Positions 56,297 to 64,000 of a stretch of 64,000 nt of DNA are shown piece after piece. The notes beneath the pieces are model-generated. The model saw only the letters and a list, made by a program, of their open reading frames with translations, ran no database searches and was not told the DNA's origin. The stretch spans positions 124,001 to 188,000 of the forward strand of contig NZ_JACRUI010000003.1 of NCBI RefSeq assembly GCF_014305095.1, written 5' to 3'. The stretch's first letter is position 1, and every line of letters starts with the position of its first letter. The stretch is from Flavobacterium kayseriense (GTDB lineage: Bacteria > Bacteroidota > Bacteroidia > Flavobacteriales > Flavobacteriaceae). A program made the position numbers and the translations under genes.

Positions 56297-56321
56297 TTCG
56301 AGATTTGTAAAGAATCTCGAA
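56297..56321. promoter_or_regulatory. Palindrome 2, upstream of hsdR (same core as palindrome 1)
   Basis: TTCGAGATT (56297-56305) pairs with AATCTCGAA (56313-56321), again with a 7-nt loop. The core arms are identical to those of palindrome 1. It begins 3 bp after the fic stop and ends 14 bp before the hsdR start, so it lies in the hsdR translation-initiation region and could act as operator, attenuator or translational block. Confidence 0.7.
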
Positions 56322-56334
56322 CTATTAATATAAC

Positions 56335-59172
56335 ATGACATCACAATCCGAATTAATTTTAGAGCAAAATCTAGTAAACCAATTAGCTTCAAATGGATAC
56401 GATAAAGTAACTATTAAAGATGAAAATAATTTACTAGTCAATCTTAAAAAGCAATTAGAAAAACACAACAACAAAGTGTTTTCTAATTCGGATTTTAAGC
56501 AAATACTAAACCACTTAACCAAGTCTAACAATGTTTTTGAAAAGGCGTTATTGCTACGCGATAAGTTTGCTTTCAAAAATGACAATAACGAATTGGTTTA
56601 TGTGGAGTTCTTAAATATGGATTTCTGGTGTCAAAATCAATATCAAGTAACCAATCAAATCACGGTTGAAGGGACGTATAAAAACCGTTATGACGTAACC
56701 ATTTTAATTAACGGTTTGCCCTTAGTGCAAATAGAATTAAAGAAGACGGGCTTAGAATTAAAAGAAGCCTACAATCAAATCAACCGCTACCAAAAACACT
56801 CTTTCTCAGCCAATACTCGGTTGTTTAATTATGTGCAATTATTTGTAATTAGTACCGGCGTAAATACTAAATACTTCAGCAATTTCGGAAACAAAAAACC
56901 CGATTTCAAACAAACCTTCTTTTGGACAGACGAAAACAACAAACGTATTTCTAAATTAGAGGATTTTGCCAATACCTTTTTAGAGAAATGTCATTTATCT
57001 AAAATGATTACGAAATACACCGTATTGCATGATTCTGATAAAATGTTGATGGTATTGCGTCCGTATCAATTTAATGCCGTAGAACGTATTATTGACAAGG
57101 TAAAAAACAGCAACCACAACGGTTATATATGGCACACTACAGGTTCAGGTAAAACATTAACTTCGTTCAAAGCCAGTCAAATTTTGTCACAATTACCAAA
57201 GGTGGATAAAGTAGTTTTTTGTGTAGACAGACAAGATTTAGATTACCAAACGGCTAAAGAATTCAATGCCTTCAAACCAGATTGTATTGACCCAACTAAT
57301 AATACTGCCAACTTAGTACGACAGTTCAAAGACAGCAATAGCAAGCTTATTGTAACAACGATTCAAAAATTGTACAATGCTATTACGAGAGAACACCATC
57401 TTAAAACAATGGACGATCTAAAAGACAAAAAAATTGTCTTTATTTTTGATGAATGCCACCGCTCTCAATTTGGAGATACGCATAAAAAGATAACCCAATA
57501 TTTTGAAAACTATCAAATGTTTGGGTTTACCGGTACACCTATTTTTGCAGAAAATGCCTCGTCTAAAAACAAGCAAAACCAAACCACGGCAAGCTTATTT
57601 GGTGAGCAATTGCATAGTTACGTTATTACCGATGCGATAAAAGATGACAATGTATTGCGTTTCTCTGTGGAGTATGTAGGGAAGTATAAAGAGCGTGAGA
57701 ATTCGCAAAATGAAATTGACATTGAAGTAGAAGCAATTGATACCCAAGAATTATTACAAAGCAAAGACCGCATTGAAAAGATTACCAATTATATCATTCA
57801 GCAACATCCCATTAAAACGCAAAACAAAACGTTTACGGCTATGTTTTGCGTGAGTAGCGTAGACATGCTGATTAAATATTATGATCTATTCCTTAAATTA
57901 AAAGAAGAGGGTAAACATGATTTAAAGATGGCTACAATTTTTAGTTTCGGTGCCAATGACGAAATGATTAGCGATACAGACGATTATGATAGTAAAGATT
58001 TTAATGAGGTAGCAGAAAAGGAAGAAGTTTATAATGCCTATCATAAAAGAGATAAGCTAGAAAGTTATATAGAAAATTACAACAAAACCTTTAAAACCAA
58101 TTGGACTACAAAAGACAGTCAATCCTTTTACAATTATTACAAAGACATAGCACAACGAGTACGTTCTAAACAAGTAGATATTTTATTTGTGGTTAATATG
58201 TTCCTAACAGGATTTGATAGTAAATCATTGAATACCCTATTTGTAGATAAAAATTTAAAATACCACGGTTTAATTCAAGCCTATTCCAGAACCAATAGAA
58301 TTCTTGGTGATAAAAAATCACAAGGAAATATTGTCGTATTTAGGAATCTTAAAAAAGCCACTGATGATGCCATTGCCTTATTTTCAGATAAAAAGGCTAA
58401 AGAAATTATCATCTTAAAACCATACGAAACCTACGTTAAAGAAATTAATGAAGCTTACGATAATTTAACAGCAATTACTCCAACTTTTGAATCAGTTGAT
58501 GATTTATATACCGAAGACGAAGAGCTAGAATTTGTAAAAGCGTTTCGTGAAATTATCCGGTTAAAAAACATAATTGCATCATTTGTAGATTTTACTTTTG
58601 ACGATATTGTTTTAGGAGAACAAGAATTTGATAACTATAAATCGAAATACTTGGAGTTATCTGATAAAGGTAAAAAAGAAAAAACCTCCATACTTAACGA
58701 AGTCGATTTTGAACTAGAATTGATTCATCGTGATGATATTACAGTAACCTATATTTTAGGATTATTAGCCAAGTTAAAAGCAACAAACCCAGAGGAAAAA
58801 GAACGCAGACAAAAAGAAATACTAGATATCGTTGCAGGAGATGTCAAACTGCGCAGCAAACGCGAATTGATAGAACGTTTCATTGAAGAAAACTTGCCAT
58901 TACTTGAAGATGCTTCAATAGAGGAAGGTTATGCAGCATTTATGATCGAAGAACAGCAAAAAGCCTTCAATCAATTTGTACAAGATGAAAAGATAAATGC
59001 GGACAAGCTAAAAAAACTAACAGAAGATTATTTATTCACCCAAAGAATCCCCACCAAACAAGAAGTAGTGGAAGTATTAGAACATCAACCCTCTATTTTA
59101 CAAAGATCAAAAGTAGGTGATACTATTCTAAATAAATTTCTTACTTTTATCGACACGTTTTTTAATGATTAA
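56335..59172 (+). CDS. hsdR: Type I restriction endonuclease subunit HsdR
   Basis: A 945-residue motor-nuclease. The N-terminal PD-(D/E)xK nuclease has Asp120 in RYDVTILINGLPL and Glu134-x-Lys136 in QIELKK. The SF2 translocase has Walker A TTGSGKT (Lys273), DECHRSQ box (from Asp372), motif III FTGTPIF, and late motifs FLTGFDSKSLNTLFVDK and LIQAYSRTNRI. The C-terminal region is helical. All nuclease and motor residues I can check are present, so it should be active with HsdM and HsdS. fic and palindrome 2 separate it from hsdS; the NdpA gene follows 31 bp later. Confidence 0.95.
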   Translation: MTSQSELILEQNLVNQLASNGYDKVTIKDENNLLVNLKKQLEKHNNKVFSNSDFKQILNHLTKSNNVFEKALLLRDKFAFKNDNNELVYVEFLNMDFWCQNQYQVTNQITVEGTYKNRYDVTILINGLPLVQIELKKTGLELKEAYNQINRYQKHSFSANTRLFNYVQLFVISTGVNTKYFSNFGNKKPDFKQTFFWTDENNKRISKLEDFANTFLEKCHLSKMITKYTVLHDSDKMLMVLRPYQFNAVERIIDKVKNSNHNGYIWHTTGSGKTLTSFKASQILSQLPKVDKVVFCVDRQDLDYQTAKEFNAFKPDCIDPTNNTANLVRQFKDSNSKLIVTTIQKLYNAITREHHLKTMDDLKDKKIVFIFDECHRSQFGDTHKKITQYFENYQMFGFTGTPIFAENASSKNKQNQTTASLFGEQLHSYVITDAIKDDNVLRFSVEYVGKYKERENSQNEIDIEVEAIDTQELLQSKDRIEKITNYIIQQHPIKTQNKTFTAMFCVSSVDMLIKYYDLFLKLKEEGKHDLKMATIFSFGANDEMISDTDDYDSKDFNEVAEKEEVYNAYHKRDKLESYIENYNKTFKTNWTTKDSQSFYNYYKDIAQRVRSKQVDILFVVNMFLTGFDSKSLNTLFVDKNLKYHGLIQAYSRTNRILGDKKSQGNIVVFRNLKKATDDAIALFSDKKAKEIIILKPYETYVKEINEAYDNLTAITPTFESVDDLYTEDEELEFVKAFREIIRLKNIIASFVDFTFDDIVLGEQEFDNYKSKYLELSDKGKKEKTSILNEVDFELELIHRDDITVTYILGLLAKLKATNPEEKERRQKEILDIVAGDVKLRSKRELIERFIEENLPLLEDASIEEGYAAFMIEEQQKAFNQFVQDEKINADKLKKLTEDYLFTQRIPTKQEVVEVLEHQPSILQRSKVGDTILNKFLTFIDTFFND

Positions 59173-59203
59173 TATTTAATTTGATTGTGTAAAATAAAAA
59201 TTT

Positions 59204-60196
59204 ATGACAGTAGTAAATATAGTATTTCACCATATAATAAAAGAACTAAAAGGAAAAGCATCTTTAAAATGCTCTGATAAGTTGTTACCCATTAATGCAA
59301 CTGTCAATGAATTTGTAACAAAATTAATTAAAAACTACAGTTCAAAAAATCCAACTCAAGGAACTTTTCAAGACGATCCTGATAATTATCCATTTCAAAA
59401 AAAGGTTGAATCTTATCTAAATGATGGAGATTTCTTGGCTTTTACTCAAGAATCAATGAAAATTCTGGAAAGAGCGATAGATATACCAACAACAACAGGA
59501 GGATATGTCGTTTTTGTGCATTATACTGAGAAAAATGTTGATTTTTTGATTACAGCAATGCTTGATAAAGCTGCACAATTCACAGTGGATGACGAAAATT
59601 TAGATATTGAAAAATTGATGACTCTTGATGTTGAAAAATTAGCCAGAGCTAATAGATTAAATATTAAAAGATGGCAAGATAAAGATATTTTATACCTATC
59701 GTTTATTAAAGGAACAAGAGCAGTTTCCAATTACTTTATTAAATTTATTGGCTCTACTGACATTACTTCTTCAAAAGAAAATTTTGATAAGCTAAAGGAT
59801 GCTACAAATAGATATTTTATTGAAAAAAATATAAAAGCATTAGAAAAAGATAAAATTAAAGACAAATTTAAAGCCTATTTCGATGTTTGTTTTGATCAAA
59901 AAAAAGATGCTGAATTAGAGTCTATTTCCTCTCTTATTAATGACCAAGAACCAAAGGCTTTTTTAGATTTCATAAAAGAAAAAGAACTAGAAGTTAGTGG
60001 TAAAATTGCTATTCATAGAAAAACTGATTTTGATTCTTTTGTTAGAACTAAAATTGTTGAAAAAGGATATACGTTGTTTTTTGATAAATCATTGATTAAA
60101 ACAAATAAAATAACACACATAGGTAATCAAATTATTATCAACGATGTTCCAGATGAATTGATAAAATTAGCTTTTGATGATGAAAAAACTTCTTGA
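59204..60196 (+). CDS. Nucleoid-associated protein NdpA/YejK family
   Basis: A 330-residue soluble protein matching the 37-kDa nucleoid-associated protein family: VVNIVFHHIIKELKGKASLKCSD near the start, GGYVVFVHYTEKNVDFLITAML and DVEKLARANRLNIKRWQDKDILYLSFIKGTRAVSNYFIKFIGSTD in the middle. The E. coli member, YejK, associates with the nucleoid; the function is poorly known. Homologues appear in anti-phage loci as I recall. Here it follows hsdR by 31 bp, and its end overlaps the next gene by 20 bp, which implies a dedicated two-gene unit. Confidence 0.82.
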   Translation: MTVVNIVFHHIIKELKGKASLKCSDKLLPINATVNEFVTKLIKNYSSKNPTQGTFQDDPDNYPFQKKVESYLNDGDFLAFTQESMKILERAIDIPTTTGGYVVFVHYTEKNVDFLITAMLDKAAQFTVDDENLDIEKLMTLDVEKLARANRLNIKRWQDKDILYLSFIKGTRAVSNYFIKFIGSTDITSSKENFDKLKDATNRYFIEKNIKALEKDKIKDKFKAYFDVCFDQKKDAELESISSLINDQEPKAFLDFIKEKELEVSGKIAIHRKTDFDSFVRTKIVEKGYTLFFDKSLIKTNKITHIGNQIIINDVPDELIKLAFDDEKTS

Positions 60197-61373
60197 TAGT
60201 GTAGTTCAGGTTAGAAGACTTATAGATTTACAAAGTGCTGATTCAATTTCTACAATAGGTTTCCTTGTTATTACTGAAACAAATATTGAATATTTTGATT
60301 CATTGCTTGATAGTGAAATAATCGATATACTAAGCGTTGGTGAACCAAATGAAATGAAGAGTATAATGAAGGAGGACATTCCTAATTTTATCAACCAACA
60401 AGTTTATTTGGACATAAGAACAGGGAATATTAATTGCTATTTTGAAACGGTAAATGATTTTCTAAATGGTAATAAGTTTAAATTAAAAAGTGAGTTATTC
60501 TACATTGCTGAAAATGATTATTATTCAGAAGAATCAGCAGTTGTAAATGAAATAGTTAATAACTACAATAAAAACATCGAACTTATTGATTTTTTAAATT
60601 CATTATCTCATACTCATCATCTAATAGGAAATCAGCTGAAATATTATTTTTACAGGATTTCAAATAGTATTGTTGAAATTGATATAAAATATTCAATTCA
60701 AGATTTAGATTTTTTTTCTGAATTAGAAGGATTTCAGGAATTAAAAAAGGAATTTTTAGACCCGATAAGTCATAAAGACAAAAAGGAATTATTTGTAAAT
60801 GAATTGGTGAATTTTATAGAGTGCAATTCAAGTGATTATTTGACAATTGTTAAAAATTGGAAAACTATTCTAAATTCTTATAATAAAAGCTATAAATTAT
60901 ATCTGGCTGGTTTTTCATTTGAGAAAATTAAAACATCTTCAAATGAACATTTTCAGAAATTATTAGATCGTATCTATGATTCAATAAGTAAAGTATCAGG
61001 ATATATTTTTGGAATCCCAATAGGCTTTATTTTATTATTGAATTACTTTGACTATAGCGGTTTGTTAATATTCAAAAACGTCATAATTCTAATATTATCA
61101 ATTCTTTTTTTTGTTTTGATATGGTACATTTTACTAAAAAATATTAAAGAATCAATAGATGCAATTGAAGAAGATATTGACGAATTTATTAATCTGATTA
61201 GTACAGTTATTGTGCTTAAGCCTATTAAAGAAAAATTAGAAAGTCTTAAAAAGGTTTCTATAAAAAAACAACGAAATAAATTACTGATAGTGAAAGGAGT
61301 TACAATATCAATATTTGCCCTAACAGTTATTGTGTTTTCTTATATATTCTTAGATATAAGTATTTATTTGTAA
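60177..61373 (+). CDS. Unknown protein with C-terminal membrane segments, coupled to NdpA
   Basis: ATG at 60177 (or 60180) is preferred over the TTG at 60174; about 398 residues. The N-terminal about 275 residues are soluble, Asn/Asp/Glu-rich and without a motif I recognise. Then come three TM segments: about 280-300 (YIFGIPIGFILLLNYF), 308-328 (VIILILSILFFVLIWYILL), and the extreme C-terminus (GVTISIFALTVIVFSYIFL), with a helical hairpin between the second and third. The start lies inside the NdpA coding end (20-bp overlap). A soluble DNA-binding protein paired with a membrane protein is a common plan for abortive-infection systems, with the membrane protein as effector. That is inference; no family is recognised. 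Confidence 0.6.
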   Translation: MMKKLLDSVVQVRRLIDLQSADSISTIGFLVITETNIEYFDSLLDSEIIDILSVGEPNEMKSIMKEDIPNFINQQVYLDIRTGNINCYFETVNDFLNGNKFKLKSELFYIAENDYYSEESAVVNEIVNNYNKNIELIDFLNSLSHTHHLIGNQLKYYFYRISNSIVEIDIKYSIQDLDFFSELEGFQELKKEFLDPISHKDKKELFVNELVNFIECNSSDYLTIVKNWKTILNSYNKSYKLYLAGFSFEKIKTSSNEHFQKLLDRIYDSISKVSGYIFGIPIGFILLLNYFDYSGLLIFKNVIILILSILFFVLIWYILLKNIKESIDAIEEDIDEFINLISTVIVLKPIKEKLESLKKVSIKKQRNKLLIVKGVTISIFALTVIVFSYIFLDISIYL

Positions 61374-61832
61374 AAGGTTTTTATTAGATACAAAGTGCTA
61401 ATGACTATAGCACTCATATTTTGCTTCGTTGAATGGTATTATAGTTTCTATCATAATTTAATTTTTTAAATTATAAATATATAATTATGACGTTCTTCAG
61501 TTAAGTCGTTGGTCTAGTTTATATATTTTAAATCAGTGGTTTAATTTATTTTGTAAGAAAATTTAGATATTTTTTTGTTTAAATGGTAAAATGCTACGAT
61601 ACTGCCATTTAAATTTTGAGCACTTTTAAAAATTTTGATAGTTGCGGGAAAAATAAAAAAGCCTGCAAGAAAAAAAATGTAGTCTTTAAATCCTCGCTCG
61701 CAGCATTTTGTCCGTTTTTATAAAAAATCTGCAATATAAACCATTTGCCTTCGACTTTAAAGTGGCTTTCAAAGCCACTTTAAAGTAAAAGCTAAGAATT
61801 CATTTTCTTTTTTTAACCAGTTTTAAAAAAAA
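61374..61832. other. Gap between the hsd/NdpA block and the integrase
   Basis: A stretch of 459 bp of very AT-rich DNA with no credible gene. Its notable structure is the palindrome at 61754-61786. It separates plus-strand cargo from the minus-strand integrase and contains their convergent ends. Confidence 0.5.
61754..61786. terminator. 16-bp perfect palindrome between convergent cargo and integrase
   Basis: ACTTTAAAGTGGCTTT (61754-61769) and AAAGCCACTTTAAAGT (61771-61786) are exact reverse complements around a single C. As a hairpin it would form ACTTTAAAGTGGC stems with loop TTTCAAA. It lies 46 bp beyond the integrase stop, convergent with the membrane-protein gene, so it is most simply a bidirectional terminator. 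An integrase- or Xis-related site is the alternative. Confidence 0.6.
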
Positions 61833-62975
61833 TTATTTAAATGAAATTTTATTAGTTGTTTCTCTTTTTTTCTCATCGATGATTTTTGTATATATCTGCG
61901 TTGTCTTTATGTTTTTGTGCCCCAGCATTTTCGATACCGTAAAAATGTCGGTACCTGCTGCCATCTGCAATGTTGCATACGTATGACGAAAGCAATGAAA
62001 TGTAATATGTTTCTCAATTGATGCGTCGTTAACCCATATAGGCAGCAACCGGTCAACATCCCATTTTTTTAAATCATAAAAGACTCTCTTATATTGATCC
62101 ACTTTTTCACCTAAAAACTCGAATGCTTCGGGGGATATAGGAAGGGTTACTGGTCGATCAGTTTTTTGCTGCTTAAATCTTATGTAATATCCTTCACTTT
62201 TACTGTATTGTACTTCTTCCCATGTAAGTTTTGATATATCGGAATAGCGCATGCCTGTGAGCAGAGAAAAAAGACTGACACGTTTTACAATTTCCTTTTT
62301 ACAAGGGGTTTTAAATAGCCTTACAGCTTCTTCCATGGTTAGAAAATTCCTTTGAGACTCTTGTTCCTTTATGCTTTCAACCGCAGCATTAACATCCGTT
62401 TGAAGTAATCCTTTTTTGTAAGCTTTTCGAAGAGTAGCTTTGATCTTATTGAAATAAGTTAAAGCTGTATTCTGAGCTAAAAACTTACCCTTTTTCCTGA
62501 TACATTTTGCCTTTAAGAGATACTCCCTAAAATCTTCTATAACAGTCACATCGATATCCTGTATCAGTAAATCCTCATTTTTAAGAAAATTTTCAAAGTG
62601 GATAATGGCATAAGTCCAGATATCACCGTTATTACCCGTTTTATGCTCTGCAACAAGCTTGAGATACTGCAGAAATGATTTTTCGCCAATCTCTTTAAGA
62701 CGAAGTTGCTCTAACTCAAAAGGATTGTAGATCTGTGACTTATTTACTTCATTAAACCTATTTGCACAGATAATTTCAGCTTTATAGAGATTCTCAGAAT
62801 TCATAGTCTTGTCAACATTATTTTTTGGTTTAGGAACGAGGTATAAACTTAAATACTCCCTACGGTAAAGTTTATGAGTCTTAGGATTGTAAACCGGAGG
62901 GAAAAAATCAAGATATAGTGTAATCTTACCACTTGGCAGCATCCTTTTTCTTAGCGTAACATTTATATTTTTCAT
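61833..62975 (-). CDS. Tyrosine recombinase / integrase
   Basis: A 380-residue integrase. An N-terminal arm-binding part is followed by a SAM-like core-binding domain (about 95-190) and a catalytic domain with the full set: Arg243 (TGMRYSD), Lys271 (QQKTDRP), His327-x-x-Arg330 (HCFRHTYAT), His353 (LGHKN) and Tyr362 (TQIYTKI). It should carry out excision and integration of the element. The upstream zinc-finger/HTH gene overlaps its start by 4 bp, so the two are translationally coupled. It is the only integrase in the window, and by analogy it lies near one end of the ICE. Confidence 0.93.
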   Translation of the reverse strand: MKNINVTLRKRMLPSGKITLYLDFFPPVYNPKTHKLYRREYLSLYLVPKPKNNVDKTMNSENLYKAEIICANRFNEVNKSQIYNPFELEQLRLKEIGEKSFLQYLKLVAEHKTGNNGDIWTYAIIHFENFLKNEDLLIQDIDVTVIEDFREYLLKAKCIRKKGKFLAQNTALTYFNKIKATLRKAYKKGLLQTDVNAAVESIKEQESQRNFLTMEEAVRLFKTPCKKEIVKRVSLFSLLTGMRYSDISKLTWEEVQYSKSEGYYIRFKQQKTDRPVTLPISPEAFEFLGEKVDQYKRVFYDLKKWDVDRLLPIWVNDASIEKHITFHCFRHTYATLQMAAGTDIFTVSKMLGHKNIKTTQIYTKIIDEKKRETTNKISFK

Positions 62976-63559
62976 CTTCCCGCAGCATTAAAAATTATAT
63001 CAATATCCTGTTTGGATACACAGGTGAATTTTCCAACGGAATATTTTACTATACCCTGCCGTTGAATCAATAGATAGAGCGCTCCTGAAGAAATATTATA
63101 CTTCTGTTGAATTTCCGTTATAGTATAGCAATTGTCAAAACCAGGAAATTGCTGTCCAGTTTTCAAGGTCACATCCTGTATAGGAATTGCAAAAAAAGCT
63201 TCAAGATCGCATCTGCGGATAACAGTTCGTTTGCCAAACTTTGCAATGTCCAGCTGTCCATTGTTAACTAACCTGTAAAGCGTACTTCTGCTGATTCCAA
63301 AAAGAAGGGTTGCCTGAGTAATTTTTAAAAACTCAAGAGGCTTTATTTTTTCCAAATCTGTGTTTAAAAGCTGAACGATCTCGTTATTGCTTTTTTCTAC
63401 TTTTCCTTTGCGTACCAGTGATTTATAACCACGGCTGTTGCAAATGTGCGAACAATACCGTGTGCGCGTTGTTCTGGCTGTGAACTGTTTTTTGCAGTGC
63501 TCACAAATTCTGATAACCTCAATGTTAGAACTCATAATGTGACTAATTTTGTGTCCCAT
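62972..63559 (-). CDS. Zinc-finger protein with two excisionase-like HTH domains, coupled to the integrase
   Basis: A 195-residue protein (an internal Met9, MSSNIEV, is an alternative start). An N-terminal CxxC...CxxxC knuckle (Cys19, Cys22, Cys36, Cys40) probably binds zinc. Two MerR/Xis-like HTHs follow: about 76-114 (FLKITQATLLFGISRSTLYRLVNNGQLDIAKFGKRTVI) and about 146-190 (YTITEIQQKYNISSGALYLLIQRQGI). Such proteins in front of Bacteroidota integrases likely act as directionality factor or integrase regulator. The 4-bp overlap supports joint production. Confidence 0.82.
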   Translation of the reverse strand: MGHKISHIMSSNIEVIRICEHCKKQFTARTTRTRYCSHICNSRGYKSLVRKGKVEKSNNEIVQLLNTDLEKIKPLEFLKITQATLLFGISRSTLYRLVNNGQLDIAKFGKRTVIRRCDLEAFFAIPIQDVTLKTGQQFPGFDNCYTITEIQQKYNISSGALYLLIQRQGIVKYSVGKFTCVSKQDIDIIFNAAGR

Positions 63560-64000
63560 TGTGTCTATGTGTCTCTCTGTGTGTCATAATTTCGCCAAAA
63601 AAAAATCCAACAAGGAAAATTATTTTCGTGGTACAATAATGGTACAAAAAGGAACAAACTATCTGCAAATAAAGCTAAATAAACAGAAAGAAGAATCCCA
63701 GTTAAAATGCCGTTTTATGACATTTTAACTGGGATTCTTTGTTTTATTTTGTGATGTTTTGTGAAACCTATTTTCCGATACAGAAAATTGCAAAAAAACT
63801 CTCGGCAAAAATTACAAAATACTATCGCTGAAGGTTTTCTTCAACCCGAGGATGATTCGTTTGCTTAAGGCTCGTTTTTGAAAGTATTTTTGAAGTAGCC
63901 TTTACTATAGATTAATTGCCAAGAGTTGATGAACAGACAATCATAGCCAAGAATCTCCTTTTAAAGCCGAAGATTGATTATTTCTGTATCATTCTAATAA
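63560..64000. other. Right-hand non-coding region, probable element flank
   Basis: There is no gene I can support in these 441 bp. The stretch contains the integrase-operon promoter, the 19-bp hairpin at 63691-63739 and AT-rich sequence to the edge. No tRNA or other usual integration target is visible, and no direct repeat to the left part of the window was found by eye, so the attachment site is not located. Confidence 0.4.
63691..63745. terminator. 19-bp perfect hairpin with T-rich tail near the element end
   Basis: AAGAATCCCAGTTAAAATG (63691-63709) and CATTTTAACTGGGATTCTT (63721-63739) are exact reverse complements with an 11-nt loop, followed by TGTTTTATTTT. No gene ends just before it on the plus strand. 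It may insulate the integrase operon promoter from outside transcription, or be the terminator of a small unannotated transcript. Confidence 0.65.

Noticed and set aside
63560..64000. Attachment site or tRNA target at the right end
   Set aside because: No tRNA-like cloverleaf or direct repeat with the left part of the window could be found by eye.

Overview
The window is from a member of the Bacteroidota, most likely Flavobacteriia or Sphingobacteriia. The evidence is a SusC/SusD pair, a DUF6520-MauE pair, an RteC protein, a CTnDOT-type tra gene series and generally AT-rich DNA. It holds most or all of an integrative conjugative element (ICE) of about 50 kb, plus about 10 kb at the left that may be chromosome or cargo. 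I see no rRNA, tRNA, CRISPR array, intact insertion sequence or antibiotic-resistance gene.

Layout. 1-6.9 kb: SusC (cut by the window edge), SusD lipoprotein and an S9 peptidase, reading as a peptide or oligomer uptake operon that ends at a strong hairpin. 6.9-10.2 kb, minus strand: a small secreted Cys-containing DUF6520 protein, a MauE/DoxX redox membrane protein, a PAS-AraC regulator and a small DUF7793-like protein. 10.2-10.4 kb: a divergent control region with four about 21-bp tandem repeats. 10.4-13.7 kb: a two-domain PLP synthase/GNAT enzyme followed closely by rteC. 13.7-24.4 kb: two 71-nt direct repeats, an excisionase-like HTH gene, a DUF4099/DUF3945 protein, topoisomerase III, an ORF6N pseudogene, DUF1896 and a giant methylase-helicase. 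24.4-29.3 kb: mobC, mobB and mobA on the minus strand, interrupted by a membrane-protein gene, with a hairpin-dense candidate oriT upstream of mobA. 29.7-44.9 kb: traA, traB and traD, then traE to traQ, split by a 3.7-kb opposite-strand KAP/YobI-type NTPase. 45.1-51.0 kb: a sigma4/alpha-CTD-like regulator, then a PRTRC cassette (ThiF, B, F-like, C, E) with DUF932 and SSB. 51.9-61.4 kb: a type I restriction-modification operon (hsdM, hsdS, hsdR) with an embedded Fic gene, followed by a nucleoid-associated-protein gene overlapping a membrane-protein gene. 61.8-63.6 kb: tyrosine integrase with an upstream zinc-finger/HTH gene, probably near one end of the element.

How it works together. RteC, the HTH proteins and the integrase would control excision. 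MobA/B/C would process and deliver DNA at oriT. TraE-TraQ build the transfer channel. TopB, the methylase-helicase and SSB would handle incoming and outgoing DNA. The hsd-fic-NdpA block and the KAP NTPase look like defence cargo.

Best candidates for undescribed biology: the twin palindromes upstream of fic and hsdR inside the hsd operon; the NdpA plus membrane-protein pair; the KAP NTPase inserted in the tra operon; the ParB-less PRTRC cassette with a nested inverted-repeat element beside it; and the 21-bp operator array in front of the PLP/GNAT enzyme. All functional statements are from motif reading and remembered families; no database search was run.
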